From Marinobacter profundi (GTDB lineage Bacteria > Pseudomonadota > Gammaproteobacteria > Pseudomonadales > Oleiphilaceae), in assembly GCF_002744715.1 (NCBI RefSeq), contig NZ_KZ319368.1, forward strand, positions 1-64,000: 64,000 nt of DNA, written 5' to 3'. A program made the translations under genes and the position numbers. Shown here piece by piece: positions 53,431-64,000 of this stretch; the first letter of the stretch is position 1; each line of letters opens with the position of its first letter. The notes beneath the pieces are model-generated. The model saw only the letters and a list, made by a program, of their open reading frames with translations, was not told the DNA's origin and ran no database searches.

Positions 53431-54225
53431 ATGCTGACGATTACCGGAATTCCGGCCTTTAACGACAATTACATCTGGTGTCTGGCAGACAGCAACAGCG
53501 GCAAGGCACTGGTGGTCGATCCCGGACAGGCCGATCCGGTGCTGGAGCATCTGCAAGACAACAACCTCACCCTCGACGCCATTCTGGTCACCCACCATCA
53601 CCCGGACCATGTTGGCGGCATCAAGGCCCTGCAGGAGCAGTGCCATCCCCTGCAGATTTTCGGACCGGCCGATTCGCCCTTCCGGGGCTCCAGTCATCCG
53701 GTTCGCCCGGGCGATGAGGTCGTGTGGCAGGAACTGGCCTTTTCCGTCATCGCCGTGCCTGGTCACACCCTGGACCACATCGCCTACTATTGCGACCTGG
53801 ACGTAGAGGGTCGTCCGGTGCTGTTCTGTGGTGACACCCTGTTTGTCTGCGGCTGTGGCCGCTTGTTCGAGGGCACGGCCCACCAGATGAGGGAGTCGCT
53901 GGAGCGCCTGCGCGGGCTGCCGGACGACGCGGCCGTCTATTGCGCCCATGAATACACCCTGGCAAACCTCCGCTATGCCCGCAGCCTGCTGCCAGACGAT
54001 GACAATCTGCGGCAGTTTGAGGCCGAATGTCAGGCCCGCCGCGACCGTCACGAACCCACCGTCCCGTCCCGCCTCGGTGACGAAAAGCGTCTTAATCCGT
54101 TCCTGCGCTGGGACGATCCGGTCGTGGTAAAGGCGGCACGGGACTATGCTGCTGCCAATGGCTTGCAGGCAGACAGTGATGACGCCGTGTTCGCGGCTGT
54201 TCGTCACGGCAAGGATCATTTCTGA
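53431..54225 (+). CDS. gloB: Hydroxyacylglutathione hydrolase (glyoxalase II)
   Basis: A 264-residue metallo-beta-lactamase-fold enzyme with the metal motif [15 protein letters not shown] (THxHxDH), [14 protein letters not shown], the bridging aspartate in [19 protein letters not shown] and [14 protein letters not shown]. It hydrolyses S-lactoylglutathione to lactate and glutathione, completing methylglyoxal detoxification. Its ATG at 53431 lies 104 bp from the divergent methyltransferase. Confidence 0.96.
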   Translation: MLTITGIPAFNDNYIWCLADSNSGKALVVDPGQADPVLEHLQDNNLTLDAILVTHHHPDHVGGIKALQEQCHPLQIFGPADSPFRGSSHPVRPGDEVVWQELAFSVIAVPGHTLDHIAYYCDLDVEGRPVLFCGDTLFVCGCGRLFEGTAHQMRESLERLRGLPDDAAVYCAHEYTLANLRYARSLLPDDDNLRQFEAECQARRDRHEPTVPSRLGDEKRLNPFLRWDDPVVVKAARDYAAANGLQADSDDAVFAAVRHGKDHF

Positions 54226-54408
54226 GATCGGGTAACAAAACCTGACAACGTCGTAACGCGAGCTTTCTTGACCCCCTGAATTTCATTCCCATAAAATTCA
54301 GGGCACTTTTACGTACGCTTTCGACATGGCCACTTTTAAAACAGGCCGCAACCCATTCTGTGCGCCGCATTTTCCCTGGCAGCACTGTTAACTCTTCTGG
54401 TGCTTTCT

Positions 54409-56169
54409 ATGAAGGTCCGATACCTCTCAGCCTTGATCCTCGCTACCTCACTGACCGGGGGCTGCAGTTCGCTGGGCGGACAAGACGGAGGCTGGTTTCA
54501 GTCATCCCCGCAAAATGCATCAGACCGTGGCGAGCTGTCCGAGGCCGAGCTGCTTGATTCACAGCGGCTGAACGTCGCGGCCGGTGATGACAGCCTGAAG
54601 GATGCCGTCGAGACCGGCCGCGGAGACAATGCGGCAGCCACTGCAAAACTGGATGACTCCATTGATCCATCGCTGCGGGGCACTGCGCGCCAGGCACGCC
54701 AGAAGCTCGACGATCCCGAAGCCGGCAATCCCGACAGCGCTGGTGACCAGAACGCCGACCTGTGGAGCCGCATCCGCTCCGGTTTCGCCCTGGACCACAG
54801 TGTCAGCAACGAGCGGGTCCAGGCCCAGCTCGAGTGGTATCGCAGCCACCCCAGCTACATCGAACGCGTGGTTGACCGCGGCAGCCGCTATCTGCACTAC
54901 ATCGTGACAGAAACCGAAAAGCGCGGCCTGCCCACCGAACTCGCGCTGCTGCCTGTCGTCGAAAGCGCCTTTGATCCGTTCGCCTATTCCCATGGCCGGG
55001 CCGCCGGTCTCTGGCAGTTCATTCCGTCGACGGGCAAATATTTCGGCCTGACCCAGAGCTGGTGGCACGACGAACGCCGGGATGTGGTGGCAGCGACCGA
55101 TGCGGCGCTGACGTATCTCGAGCGCCTCGCCAAACGATTTGACGGTGACTACACCCTTGCCCTTGCCGCCTACAACAGTGGTGGCGGTACCGTTTCCAGC
55201 GCCATTCGTCGCAACACCCAACGTGGCAAGGCGACCGACTTCTGGGCCCTGGATCTTCCCCGTGAAACCCGGCACTACGTTCCCAAGCTGATCGCACTGG
55301 CAAAGATTTTTGATGACCCCGCCGCCCACGGAATCCAATTGCCACCGCTGGAAGACAAGCCCTATTTTGAAATTGTCGACACCGGCTCGCAGATCGACCT
55401 GGCCCAGGCTGCAACCCTGGCCGGTGTGGACGTCGATGAGATCTACCTGCTCAACCCGTCCTTCAACCGCTGGGCAACCACCCCGGAGGGACCGCATCGA
55501 TTGCTGGTTCCGGCAGAGAACGCCGAACGGTTCCGCACATCGCTGGCCGCCCTGGACCCGGCGACCCGGGTGTCCTGGGAAAGCTACCGGATTGTTTCCG
55601 GTGACAGCCTGATCGGAATTGCCCGCAAGTTCGGAACAACCCCCGATGTCCTGAGAGAAGTCAACAAGTTAAACGGCAATCTTATCCGTGCGGGTCAACA
55701 GCTGGTTATCCCGAAGGCCAGTAAAGGTTCCAGCGCCTACGTCCTGAGCGCCAGCCAGCGGCTAGCCCGCCAGCAGGCCCGCAGCGGCCGTAACAGCAAC
55801 GGAACCCGGGTTGACTATCGCGTCCAGCGCGGTGATACCTTCTGGGATATAGCGAGGGAGCACGGGGTCAGCGTTCGCCAGGTGGCAGCATGGAATGGCA
55901 TGGCACCGGGTGACCCGTTGATTCCGGGCAAGAAGCTGGTGATCTGGTCTAAAACCAACACTTCCGCGGCGGCATCCGGCGGTCGTGGTGACGCCATGGT
56001 CCGCCGGGTTGGCTACAAGGTCCGCAAGGGTGATTCACTGGCCCGCATTGCCAGCCGTTTCGCGGTAAATGTGCGGGATATCGCAAGCTGGAACGATCTG
56101 AATACCGCCCGTTATCTGCAGCCGGGACAAAGTCTGGTACTCTACGTAGACGTGCGTAACAGCCCCTGA
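54409..56169 (+). CDS. mltD: Membrane-bound lytic murein transglycosylase D
   Basis: A 586-residue lipoprotein. Signal peptide with lipobox LTGGCSS (start ATG 54409; a GTG at 54400 is an alternative). The SLT domain (about residues 155-330) has the catalytic glutamate in LPVVESAFDPFAYSHGRAAG followed by LWQFIPSTGKYFGL and LALAAYNSGGG. Three LysM repeats follow, SYRIVSGDSLIGIARKFG, DYRVQRGDTFWDIAREHG and GYKVRKGDSLARIASRFA. MltD cuts peptidoglycan glycosidic bonds at the outer membrane. It follows gloB by 183 bp. Confidence 0.95.
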   Translation: MKVRYLSALILATSLTGGCSSLGGQDGGWFQSSPQNASDRGELSEAELLDSQRLNVAAGDDSLKDAVETGRGDNAAATAKLDDSIDPSLRGTARQARQKLDDPEAGNPDSAGDQNADLWSRIRSGFALDHSVSNERVQAQLEWYRSHPSYIERVVDRGSRYLHYIVTETEKRGLPTELALLPVVESAFDPFAYSHGRAAGLWQFIPSTGKYFGLTQSWWHDERRDVVAATDAALTYLERLAKRFDGDYTLALAAYNSGGGTVSSAIRRNTQRGKATDFWALDLPRETRHYVPKLIALAKIFDDPAAHGIQLPPLEDKPYFEIVDTGSQIDLAQAATLAGVDVDEIYLLNPSFNRWATTPEGPHRLLVPAENAERFRTSLAALDPATRVSWESYRIVSGDSLIGIARKFGTTPDVLREVNKLNGNLIRAGQQLVIPKASKGSSAYVLSASQRLARQQARSGRNSNGTRVDYRVQRGDTFWDIAREHGVSVRQVAAWNGMAPGDPLIPGKKLVIWSKTNTSAAASGGRGDAMVRRVGYKVRKGDSLARIASRFAVNVRDIASWNDLNTARYLQPGQSLVLYVDVRNSP

Positions 56170-56199
56170 ACAGAATAATAATCCGACACCGGGAGAATC

Positions 56200-58017
56200 A
56201 TGGTAACCATACGGACATCAACCACCAGAAAATCCTTGTTCGCATTCCTTACCCTGCTGACAGCGATGCTGTCAGCAATCTCCCACAGCCAGGCCGCAGA
56301 ACCCCGACATGGCATAGCCATGCACGGCGAACCAGCCTACCCCCCCGGCTTCAGCCACTTCGACTACGTCAACCCGGAAGCGCCAAAAGGTGGAATGCTG
56401 CGCCTGGCGGTGGTCGCCAATGGCTATGACTCCTTCAATCCGTTTGTAATCCGCGGTGTCGCCGCCGCCGGCGTCAGCTCCTATCTGTACGACACCCTGA
56501 CCGTGTCCTCCGACGATGAGCCATTTTCCGCCTACGGACTGATTGCCGAGTCCATCGAAACCCCGGAGGACCGCAGTTACGTCGTCTTCAACCTGCGCAA
56601 GGAAGCCCGCTTCCAGGATGGCGAACCGATCACCGCCGAGGATGTCCGCTTTTCCTTTGAGCTGCTGACCACCAAGGGTCACCCGTTCTACCGCAGCTAC
56701 TACGCCGACGTCAGCAAGGTGACGGTAGAGAATCCCCAGCGGGTTCGCTTTGACTTTGGTGACACCAACAACCGGGAGCTGCCACTGATCCTCGGCCAAC
56801 TGCCGATTCTGCCCGCCCATTACTGGGCCGAGCGGGACTTTGCCGAAAGTGGCCTCACCCCCCCCGTAGGGTCCGGTCCCTACCGGATTGGCAGCTTCGA
56901 TGCGGGTCGCTCGGTCACCTTTCAGCGGGTCGAGGATTACTGGGCGCGGGACCTGCCGGTCCGCCAGGGCCGGTTCAACTTCGACCGGGTACGCTTTGAC
57001 TATTATTCCGATGACACCGTTGCCCTTGAGGCCTTCAAGGCGGGCAACTATGACTTCCGGGTAGAATCCTCGGCCAAGAACTGGGCGACGGCCTATACCG
57101 GCGATCGCGTCGACAGCGGTGCCATTGTGAAGGAAGAAGTTGAGCACCATCGCCCCGCAGGCATGCAGGCGTTCGTCTTCAATACCCGCCGCGGCCAGTT
57201 CCAGGACCCCAGGGTGCGGCAGGCACTCGCCTATGCATTTGATTTCGAGTGGGCCAACCAGAACCTGTTTTACGGCCAATATTCCCGCACCGACAGCTAT
57301 TTCGAGAACAGTGATCTGGCGGCCACCGGTCTGCCCGGCGAAGGCGAATTGGCCATCCTGGAACCGTTTCGGAACCAACTCCCGGAGGCTGTTTTCAGCG
57401 AGCCCTACACCCCCCCTTCCACCGCTACCGCCACAATGCGCGACAACCTGCGCACTGCCCTCACCCTGTTGCGCGATGCCGGCTACGAGATCCGCGACCG
57501 CAAGCTGGTGAACAAGGCAACCGGACAGCCGCTGACGTTCGAGGTCCTGCTCCACCAGAAGAATTTCGAGCGGATTGTACTGCCGCTGAAAAACAACCTC
57601 GCCAAGCTCGGTATCGAAGTCGGCGTCCGCCTGGTGGACACCAATCAGTACATCCAGCGGGTCAGGGATTTCGATTACGATGTCATCACCCAGGTGCTGC
57701 CCCAGTCGGACTCTCCCGGTAACGAGCAGCGGGATTACTGGCACTCCTCGAATGCCAGTATCACCGGCTCCCGTAACTACATGGGCGTCGATGATCCGGT
57801 GGTTGACCAACTGGTCGACCTGGTTATCCAGGCCCCCGATCGCGATGCCCTGGTGCAGCGGGTCCGCGCCCTCGACCGGGTACTGCTGCACGGCCACTAT
57901 GTAATTCCCCAATGGCACCTCGGCCGTGACCGGATTGCCTACTGGAGTCACCTTGAACGGCCCGCGGTCACACCCAAGAACGGGGTTGATTACGACAACT
58001 GGTGGTTGCAGCCCTGA
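56200..58017 (+). CDS. yejA: Periplasmic solute-binding protein of a peptide ABC importer, YejA-like
   Basis: A 605-residue family-5 binding protein with a signal peptide (SLFAFLTLLTAMLSAISHSQ, cleaved after AEA-type site near SQAAE). Typical parts are HGIAMHGEPAYPPGFSHFDYVN, VVFNLRKEARFQDGEPITAEDVRFSFEL and VGSGPYRIGSFD. Together with YejBEF it imports peptides or microcin-like compounds. It starts 30 bp after mltD and begins the yejABEF run. Confidence 0.92.
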   Translation: MVTIRTSTTRKSLFAFLTLLTAMLSAISHSQAAEPRHGIAMHGEPAYPPGFSHFDYVNPEAPKGGMLRLAVVANGYDSFNPFVIRGVAAAGVSSYLYDTLTVSSDDEPFSAYGLIAESIETPEDRSYVVFNLRKEARFQDGEPITAEDVRFSFELLTTKGHPFYRSYYADVSKVTVENPQRVRFDFGDTNNRELPLILGQLPILPAHYWAERDFAESGLTPPVGSGPYRIGSFDAGRSVTFQRVEDYWARDLPVRQGRFNFDRVRFDYYSDDTVALEAFKAGNYDFRVESSAKNWATAYTGDRVDSGAIVKEEVEHHRPAGMQAFVFNTRRGQFQDPRVRQALAYAFDFEWANQNLFYGQYSRTDSYFENSDLAATGLPGEGELAILEPFRNQLPEAVFSEPYTPPSTATATMRDNLRTALTLLRDAGYEIRDRKLVNKATGQPLTFEVLLHQKNFERIVLPLKNNLAKLGIEVGVRLVDTNQYIQRVRDFDYDVITQVLPQSDSPGNEQRDYWHSSNASITGSRNYMGVDDPVVDQLVDLVIQAPDRDALVQRVRALDRVLLHGHYVIPQWHLGRDRIAYWSHLERPAVTPKNGVDYDNWWLQP

Positions 58018-58063
58018 CCCCATGAGCAACACCCAATCTCCGGCTGACACAGGACGACCCTGA

Positions 58064-59143
58064 ATGGGCGGTTATATACTGCGCCGTGTAGCGCTCATCA
58101 TTCCTACCCTGATCGGGATCATGCTGCTCAATTTTGTGATCGTGCAGGCCGCCCCTGGCGGCCCGGTTGAGCAACTCATTGCGGAGATGGAAGGCCACGG
58201 GGGCGGCGCCCTGGCACGGGCCGGCGGTGGTGGCGGTGCCGAGGTATCCACGTCGTCCGGTGACAGCCGGGGTTCCCGGGGCATTCCGGAAGAAATGCTC
58301 AGGGAGATCGAAATCCTCTACGGTTTCGACAAGCCTGCCCATGAGCGTTTTTTCAAGATGCTGGGTGACTACGCCACATTCAATTTCGGTGATTCGTTCT
58401 TCCGCGAGCAATCGGTAATCGAACTGATCATCGACAAGATGCCGGTGTCCATATCGCTGGGGCTGTGGTCCACGCTGATCATCTACCTGATCTCCATTCC
58501 GCTGGGCATTCGCAAGGCGGTCCATGACGGCTCCCGCTTCGATATCTGGAGCAGCTCGGTGATTGTCGTGGGCTATGCCATTCCCGGCTTCCTGTTCGCC
58601 ATCCTGCTGATCGTGCTGTTTGCCGGCGGCAGCTACTTCGACTGGTTCCCGCTGCGGGGGCTGACCTCGCCGGACTTTGACCAGATGACCTGGTATCAGA
58701 AAATCGGTGATTACTTCTGGCACCTGGCCCTGCCCGTCACTGCCAACGTCATCGGCGGGTTCGCCACGCTGACCCTGCTGACCAAGAACTCTTTCCTCGA
58801 CGAGATCGGCAAGCAGTACGTGGTTACCGCCCGTGCCAAGGGGCTGGAAGAGCGCCAGGTCCTGTACGGCCATGTCTTCCGCAACGCCATGTTGATTGTC
58901 ATTGCCAGCCTGCCCGGTGTCCTGGTGGCACTGTTCTTTACGGGATCCCTGCTGGTCGAAGTCATCTTCTCGCTGGATGGCCTGGGACTGCTTGGTTTTG
59001 AAGCGGCACTGAACCGGGACTACCCGGTCATCTTCGGCACCCTGTACATCTTCACCTTAATGGGCCTGTTGCTGAAACTGGTCAGCGACATCACCTACGT
59101 ACTGGTCGATCCGCGTATCGACTTTGCCAGCAGGGAGCACTGA
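58064..59143 (+). CDS. yejB: Peptide ABC transporter permease YejB
   Basis: A 359-residue permease with an N-terminal helix ([21 protein letters not shown]), a periplasmic stretch (58-95), and the inner-membrane domain with EAA-type loop [38 protein letters not shown] and the last helices complete the fold. It pairs with YejE to form the pore. The next gene begins 1 bp after its stop. Confidence 0.93.
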   Translation: MGGYILRRVALIIPTLIGIMLLNFVIVQAAPGGPVEQLIAEMEGHGGGALARAGGGGGAEVSTSSGDSRGSRGIPEEMLREIEILYGFDKPAHERFFKMLGDYATFNFGDSFFREQSVIELIIDKMPVSISLGLWSTLIIYLISIPLGIRKAVHDGSRFDIWSSSVIVVGYAIPGFLFAILLIVLFAGGSYFDWFPLRGLTSPDFDQMTWYQKIGDYFWHLALPVTANVIGGFATLTLLTKNSFLDEIGKQYVVTARAKGLEERQVLYGHVFRNAMLIVIASLPGVLVALFFTGSLLVEVIFSLDGLGLLGFEAALNRDYPVIFGTLYIFTLMGLLLKLVSDITYVLVDPRIDFASREH

Positions 59144-59144
59144 T

Positions 59145-60173
59145 TTGCGCGGCACCACCCTGACCCCCATCCAGCGCAGACGGCTGCGCAACTTCCGCCG
59201 CAATCGCCGCGGCTTCTGGTCGCTGTGGATCTTTCTTGCACTGTTTGGCCTGGCCCTGGTCGCGGAACTGATCGCCAATGACAAGCCGCTGATGCTGTCC
59301 TACAAGGGAGACCTGTACTTTCCGGTTGTGGAGTACATTGCGGAAGAGGAGTTCGGCGGTTTCATGCCCACGGAAGCCGACTACCGGGACCCCTTCATCC
59401 GCGACGAAATCGAAGCCAACGGCTGGATCCTGTGGCCGCCGATCCGCTTCAGCTATGACACCATCAACTACAACCTCGATGTCCCCTCGCCGGCGCCGCC
59501 TTCCGCAGTCAACTGGCTGGGCACCGATGACCAGGGCCGCGATGTGGCAGCACGGGTTATCTACGGGTTTCGGATTTCGGTTCTGTTTGGCCTGACGCTG
59601 ACCATTCTGAGCTGCATCGTCGGCGTCATCGTGGGCGCCCTGCAGGGTTATTATGGCGGCAAGGTCGACCTGCTCGGGCAGCGCTTTATCGAAGTCTGGT
59701 CCGGCCTGCCGGTGCTTTACCTGCTGATCATCCTGTCGAGCATCGTCCAGCCCAATTTCTGGTGGCTGCTAGGCATCATGCTGCTGTTCAGCTGGATGGG
59801 GCTGGTGGATGTGGTTCGGGCGGAATTCCTGCGCGCCCGCAACTTCGAGTACGTCAAGGCAGCACGGGCTCTGGGACTGGACAACCGCAAGATCATGTTC
59901 CGACACATCCTGCCCAACGCGATGGTGGCCACCCTGACTTTTCTGCCTTTCATCCTTACCGGAGCCATTACTGGCCTGACGTCACTGGATTTCCTCGGCT
60001 TCGGGCTGCCTTCCGGCTCCCCGTCACTGGGCGAACTGATCGCCCAGGGCAAGGCAAACCTGCACGCCCCCTGGCTTGGCATCTCGGCCTTTGTGTCACT
60101 GTCCATCATGCTCACCCTGCTGGTCTTTGTCGGGGAAGCCGTGCGGGATGCCTTTGATCCGAGGAAGAACTGA
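59145..60173 (+). CDS. yejE: Peptide ABC transporter permease YejE
   Basis: A 342-residue permease from the TTG at 59145, with GGGAG at 59133-59137 as ribosome site; an alternative TTG lies at 59124. N-terminal positive stretch RRRLRNFRRNRRGFWSLWIF precedes the first helix, and EFLRARNFEYVKAARALGLDN is the EAA loop contacting YejF. The long periplasmic insert after helix 1 (about residues 45-125) is typical of YejE. It starts 1 bp after yejB. Confidence 0.91.
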   Translation: MRGTTLTPIQRRRLRNFRRNRRGFWSLWIFLALFGLALVAELIANDKPLMLSYKGDLYFPVVEYIAEEEFGGFMPTEADYRDPFIRDEIEANGWILWPPIRFSYDTINYNLDVPSPAPPSAVNWLGTDDQGRDVAARVIYGFRISVLFGLTLTILSCIVGVIVGALQGYYGGKVDLLGQRFIEVWSGLPVLYLLIILSSIVQPNFWWLLGIMLLFSWMGLVDVVRAEFLRARNFEYVKAARALGLDNRKIMFRHILPNAMVATLTFLPFILTGAITGLTSLDFLGFGLPSGSPSLGELIAQGKANLHAPWLGISAFVSLSIMLTLLVFVGEAVRDAFDPRKN

Positions 60174-60174
60174 C

Positions 60175-61800
<1,626 letters not shown>

Positions 61801-61803
<3 letters not shown>

Positions 61804-61849
61804 GCGTTACACGCTCAGACTCGGATCGGGGATAATGGCCCGAATCCGA
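61801..61849 (+). other. Two hairpins between yejF and fabI
   Basis: TGAGCGT-TAC-ACGCTCA (61801-61817) is a perfect 7-bp stem that begins at the yejF stop codon. A second stem, TCGGATCGGG (61821-61830) with CCCGAATCCGA (61839-61849, one bulged A), follows at once. Neither has a U tract. They may form a weak terminator, an mRNA 3' end stabiliser, or the fabI leader. Confidence 0.5.
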
Positions 61850-61868
61850 CCAAACAGGGAGATTACAC

Positions 61869-62654
61869 ATGGGAATTCTCAGCGGCAAAAAAGCCCTGAT
61901 AGTAGGTGTTGCCAGCAAATTGTCCATTGCCTATGGCATCGCCGAAGCTTTTCATGAGCAGGGTGCCGAGCTGGCATTCACCTACCAGAATGAAAAACTG
62001 AAGTCCCGCGTGGAAGAGTTCGCCGCAGGCTGGGACAGCAAGCTTGTGCTGCCTTGCGACGTTGCCAGCGACGAAGAGATTGATGCGGTATTCGCAGAAC
62101 TGGCCAAGCACTGGGACAAGGTTGATATCATTGTTCACGCCGTCGGTTTTGCCCCTGCTCACGAGCTGGATGGCAATTACGTGGACGTTACTACCCGTGA
62201 TGGCTTCCGTATCGCCCACGACATCAGCTCCTACAGCTTCGTGGCGCTGGCCAAAGGCGCCCGGAACATGCTGCACGAAGGCAGCTCACTGCTGACCCTG
62301 AGCTACCTGGGTGCCGAGCGGGTACTGCAGAATTACAACGTGATGGGCCTCGCCAAGGCGTCGCTGGAAGCCAACGTACGCTACATGGCCGCCAGCCTGG
62401 GTCGTGACGGCATCCGCGTCAACGGTATTTCCGCAGGGCCGATCAAGACCCTCGCCGCCTCCGGCATCAAGCATTTCCGCCGTATGCTGGCCGAGAACGC
62501 CAAGCAGGCGCCGCTGCGTCGCAACGTAACCCAAAAGGAAGTCGGTAATGCGGCAGCCTTCCTGGGCTCTGACCTGTCCAGCGGGATTACCGGGGAAATC
62601 ATGTACGTCGACGGTGGTTTCAACATCACCGGCATGAGCGAACTCGACGCCTGA
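61869..62654 (+). CDS. fabI: Enoyl-[acyl-carrier-protein] reductase (NADH)
   Basis: A 261-residue Fab[21 protein letters not shown] at the start, [18 protein letters not shown] in the middle, [24 protein letters not shown] with the catalytic Y-x6-K, and GDIxAAG-type end [20 protein letters not shown]. It performs the last reduction in each round of fatty acid elongation and is the triclosan target. A terminator follows at 62671. Confidence 0.97.
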   Translation: MGILSGKKALIVGVASKLSIAYGIAEAFHEQGAELAFTYQNEKLKSRVEEFAAGWDSKLVLPCDVASDEEIDAVFAELAKHWDKVDIIVHAVGFAPAHELDGNYVDVTTRDGFRIAHDISSYSFVALAKGARNMLHEGSSLLTLSYLGAERVLQNYNVMGLAKASLEANVRYMAASLGRDGIRVNGISAGPIKTLAASGIKHFRRMLAENAKQAPLRRNVTQKEVGNAAAFLGSDLSSGITGEIMYVDGGFNITGMSELDA

Positions 62655-62670
62655 ACCTGCCGGGAAACCG

Positions 62671-62700
62671 AACGCCAGCCTGACCGGGCTGGCGTTTTTG
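62671..62700 (+). terminator. Intrinsic terminator of fabI
   Basis: AACGCCAGCC (62671-62680) pairs with GGCTGGCGTT (62687-62696) around a 6-base loop and runs into TTTTTG. It lies 16 bp past the fabI stop codon. Confidence 0.9.
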
Positions 62701-62870
62701 TTTGGCCCGGCGGCGCTTGCCGTTGCATTGCAAAGGCCTGACAAATGGAGCAGTATTACCAACCGGCCCGGCGCGCAGCTTCGTCCGGCCGCTCATCTAC
62801 ACCGCTTTGAGACTGCTGCGGATTACCCGCCAATGTCTCGGGAAAGAACAGAATCGGGGATTACAAACGC

Positions 62871-63944
62871 ATGTCCGGCACCAAGCTCGAAGACGTCAAT
62901 GTGGCCAGTCAGGAAACATTGATCACACCTGAGGCCCTGAAGCGCGAACTGCCGCTTTCAGACCTCGCGGCAAAGACCGTTGCGGAAGGCCGTCAGGCCA
63001 TCTATGACATCATGGACGGCAAGGATCACCGGCTGTTCCTGGTAGTAGGCCCCTGCTCCATCCACGACGTCAAGGCCGCCCACGAGTACGCTGAAAAGCT
63101 GAAGGCTCTCGCTGACGAAGTCAGCGACACCCTGCTCATCGTGATGAGGGTCTACTTCGAGAAGCCACGGACGACAGTTGGCTGGAAAGGTCTGATCAAT
63201 GACCCGCACCTGGACGATACCTTTGATATCGAGAAAGGCCTGCACATTGGCCGCCGCCTGCTGCTGGACATTGCCGAGCTTGGCCTGCCCACCGCCACTG
63301 AGGCGCTGGACCCGATTTCTCCGCAATACCTGCAGGACTCCATTGCCTGGTCCGCCATCGGTGCCCGCACCACCGAATCCCAGACTCACCGGGAACTGGC
63401 CAGCGGCCTCTCGATGGCGATCGGGTTCAAAAACGGTACGGACGGCAGCCTCGATGTAGCCGTCAATGCCATGAAATCGGTGTCGAGCCCTCACAGCTTC
63501 CTTGGCCTCGACCAGCAGGGCCAGGTCGCGATTATCCGGACCCGCGGCAATGCCTACGGCCACGTGGTGCTGCGTGGTGGTGGCGGAAAACCGAATTACG
63601 ACTCGGTCAGCGTTGCCCTGTGTGAGCAGGCGCTGGATAAGGCAGGCCTGCGCAAGTCCATCATGGTGGATTGCAGCCACGCCAACTCCAACAAGGATCC
63701 CGGGCTCCAGCCTCTGGTGATGCAGGATGTAACCCACCAGATCCTGGAAGGCAACCAGTCGATCCAGAGTCTGATGATTGAAAGTAACCTGAACTGGGGC
63801 AATCAGGGCATTCCGGAGAACCTGGCCGACCTGAAATACGGCGTCTCCATTACCGACGCCTGCATTGACTGGCCGACCACCGAAAAAGCCATTCGCGAGA
63901 TGCGGGATAAACTGAAAGACGTACTGCCCAAGCGAATCGCCTGA
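62871..63944 (+). CDS. aroG: 3-deoxy-7-phosphoheptulonate synthase (class I DAHP synthase)
   Basis: A 357-residue class I DAHP synthase: LFLVVGPCSIHDVKAAHEYA (metal-binding Cys), MRVYFEKPRTTVGWKGLIND, PTATEALDPISPQYLQD, WSAIGARTTESQTHRELASG and IMVDCSHANSNKDPGLQ. It condenses erythrose 4-phosphate and phosphoenolpyruvate as the first step of aromatic amino acid synthesis. Feedback specificity (Phe, Tyr or Trp) cannot be read by eye, so aroF is equally possible as a symbol. It stands 170 bp after the fabI terminator. Confidence 0.95.
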   Translation: MSGTKLEDVNVASQETLITPEALKRELPLSDLAAKTVAEGRQAIYDIMDGKDHRLFLVVGPCSIHDVKAAHEYAEKLKALADEVSDTLLIVMRVYFEKPRTTVGWKGLINDPHLDDTFDIEKGLHIGRRLLLDIAELGLPTATEALDPISPQYLQDSIAWSAIGARTTESQTHRELASGLSMAIGFKNGTDGSLDVAVNAMKSVSSPHSFLGLDQQGQVAIIRTRGNAYGHVVLRGGGGKPNYDSVSVALCEQALDKAGLRKSIMVDCSHANSNKDPGLQPLVMQDVTHQILEGNQSIQSLMIESNLNWGNQGIPENLADLKYGVSITDACIDWPTTEKAIREMRDKLKDVLPKRIA

Positions 63945-63961
63945 CGCTCAGGCAGCCTACC

Positions 63962-63993
63962 GGATCGGCGCGCCTATAACTGCGCGCCGATCC
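63962..63993. other. Perfect 12-bp hairpin after the DAHP synthase gene
   Basis: GGATCGGCGCGC (63962-63973) and its exact complement GCGCGCCGATCC (63982-63993) flank an 8-base loop, 17 bp past the DAHP synthase stop. No T tract is visible on either side, so termination is uncertain. The right arm overlaps the possible end of a minus-strand gene. Confidence 0.6.
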
Positions 63994-64000
63994 AGTCCAG
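63974..64000 (-). CDS. Possible C-terminal end of a minus-strand gene (partial)
   Basis: On the minus strand the window edge reads LDWIGAQL followed by TAG (63976-63974). A convergent gene ending here would fit the spacing and the hairpin. Eight codons are too few to name a family, and the frame could be chance. Confidence 0.3.
   Translation of the reverse strand: MDWIGAQL

Overview
The window looks like a stretch of chromosome from a GC-rich, aerobic, heterotrophic gammaproteobacterium. Gene order and protein sequences resemble Marinobacter or a close relative in the Pseudomonas/Marinobacter group. Supporting orders are gloB-methyltransferase-rnhA-dnaQ, Bax-inhibitor-like gene then tusDCBE beside a tRNA-Ser, gpsA-sixA, and a full yejABEF operon. 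The species call is inference from memory; no search was run. No phage, transposase, insertion sequence, CRISPR array or rRNA gene was seen.

Left part (1-9.3 kb): divergent etfB and etfD flank a long control region holding a perfect 22-bp palindrome of PsrA/FadR-like type. slyD, a DUF1285 gene and a radical SAM gene follow. Then comes a tctCBA tripartite tricarboxylate-type uptake operon, read from a promoter carrying two tandem 15-bp IclR-type operators, with its probable regulator beside it.

9.3-15 kb: a second minus-strand operon (IclR regulator, acyl-CoA dehydrogenase, class III CoA-transferase, fused enoyl-CoA hydratase/3-hydroxyacyl-CoA dehydrogenase) can carry out CoA activation and most of one beta-oxidation round. 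With the tct uptake genes it forms a coherent carboxylate (probably dicarboxylate) catabolic island.

15-30 kb: sixA, gpsA and an RssB/RssC-like phosphatase/STAS pair, then an HD-domain dNTPase-like gene that overlaps a renalase-like flavoprotein tail to tail. Next is a strikingly compact eight-gene plus-strand cluster (desaturase, NTF2-like, SDR, FAD oxidoreductase, DUF1365, Cfa-like methyltransferase, DUF2878, secreted unknown). It is the best candidate for a poorly described system and probably modifies membrane fatty acyl chains. xthA, a TetR regulator and a phasin follow.

30-47 kb is rich in sulfur functions: a BigR/SqrR-like ArsR regulator with two YeeE/PmpAB-type channel genes and a stand-alone DUF442 protein, tusDCBE for tRNA 2-thiolation, nfuA for Fe-S assembly, metH, and cysI with DUF934. 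hemH, tRNA-Ser(UGA), a Bax-inhibitor-1-like gene, ybiB and DUF445 lie among them.

47-64 kb is mostly housekeeping: an acuI/yhdH-like reductase, sohB, an SCP2 protein, a stand-alone ChpA-N-terminus-like protein, dnaQ, rnhA, a methyltransferase, gloB, mltD, the yejABEF peptide importer, fabI and a class I DAHP synthase gene. Seven good intrinsic terminators and several operator-like inverted repeats were located by eye.
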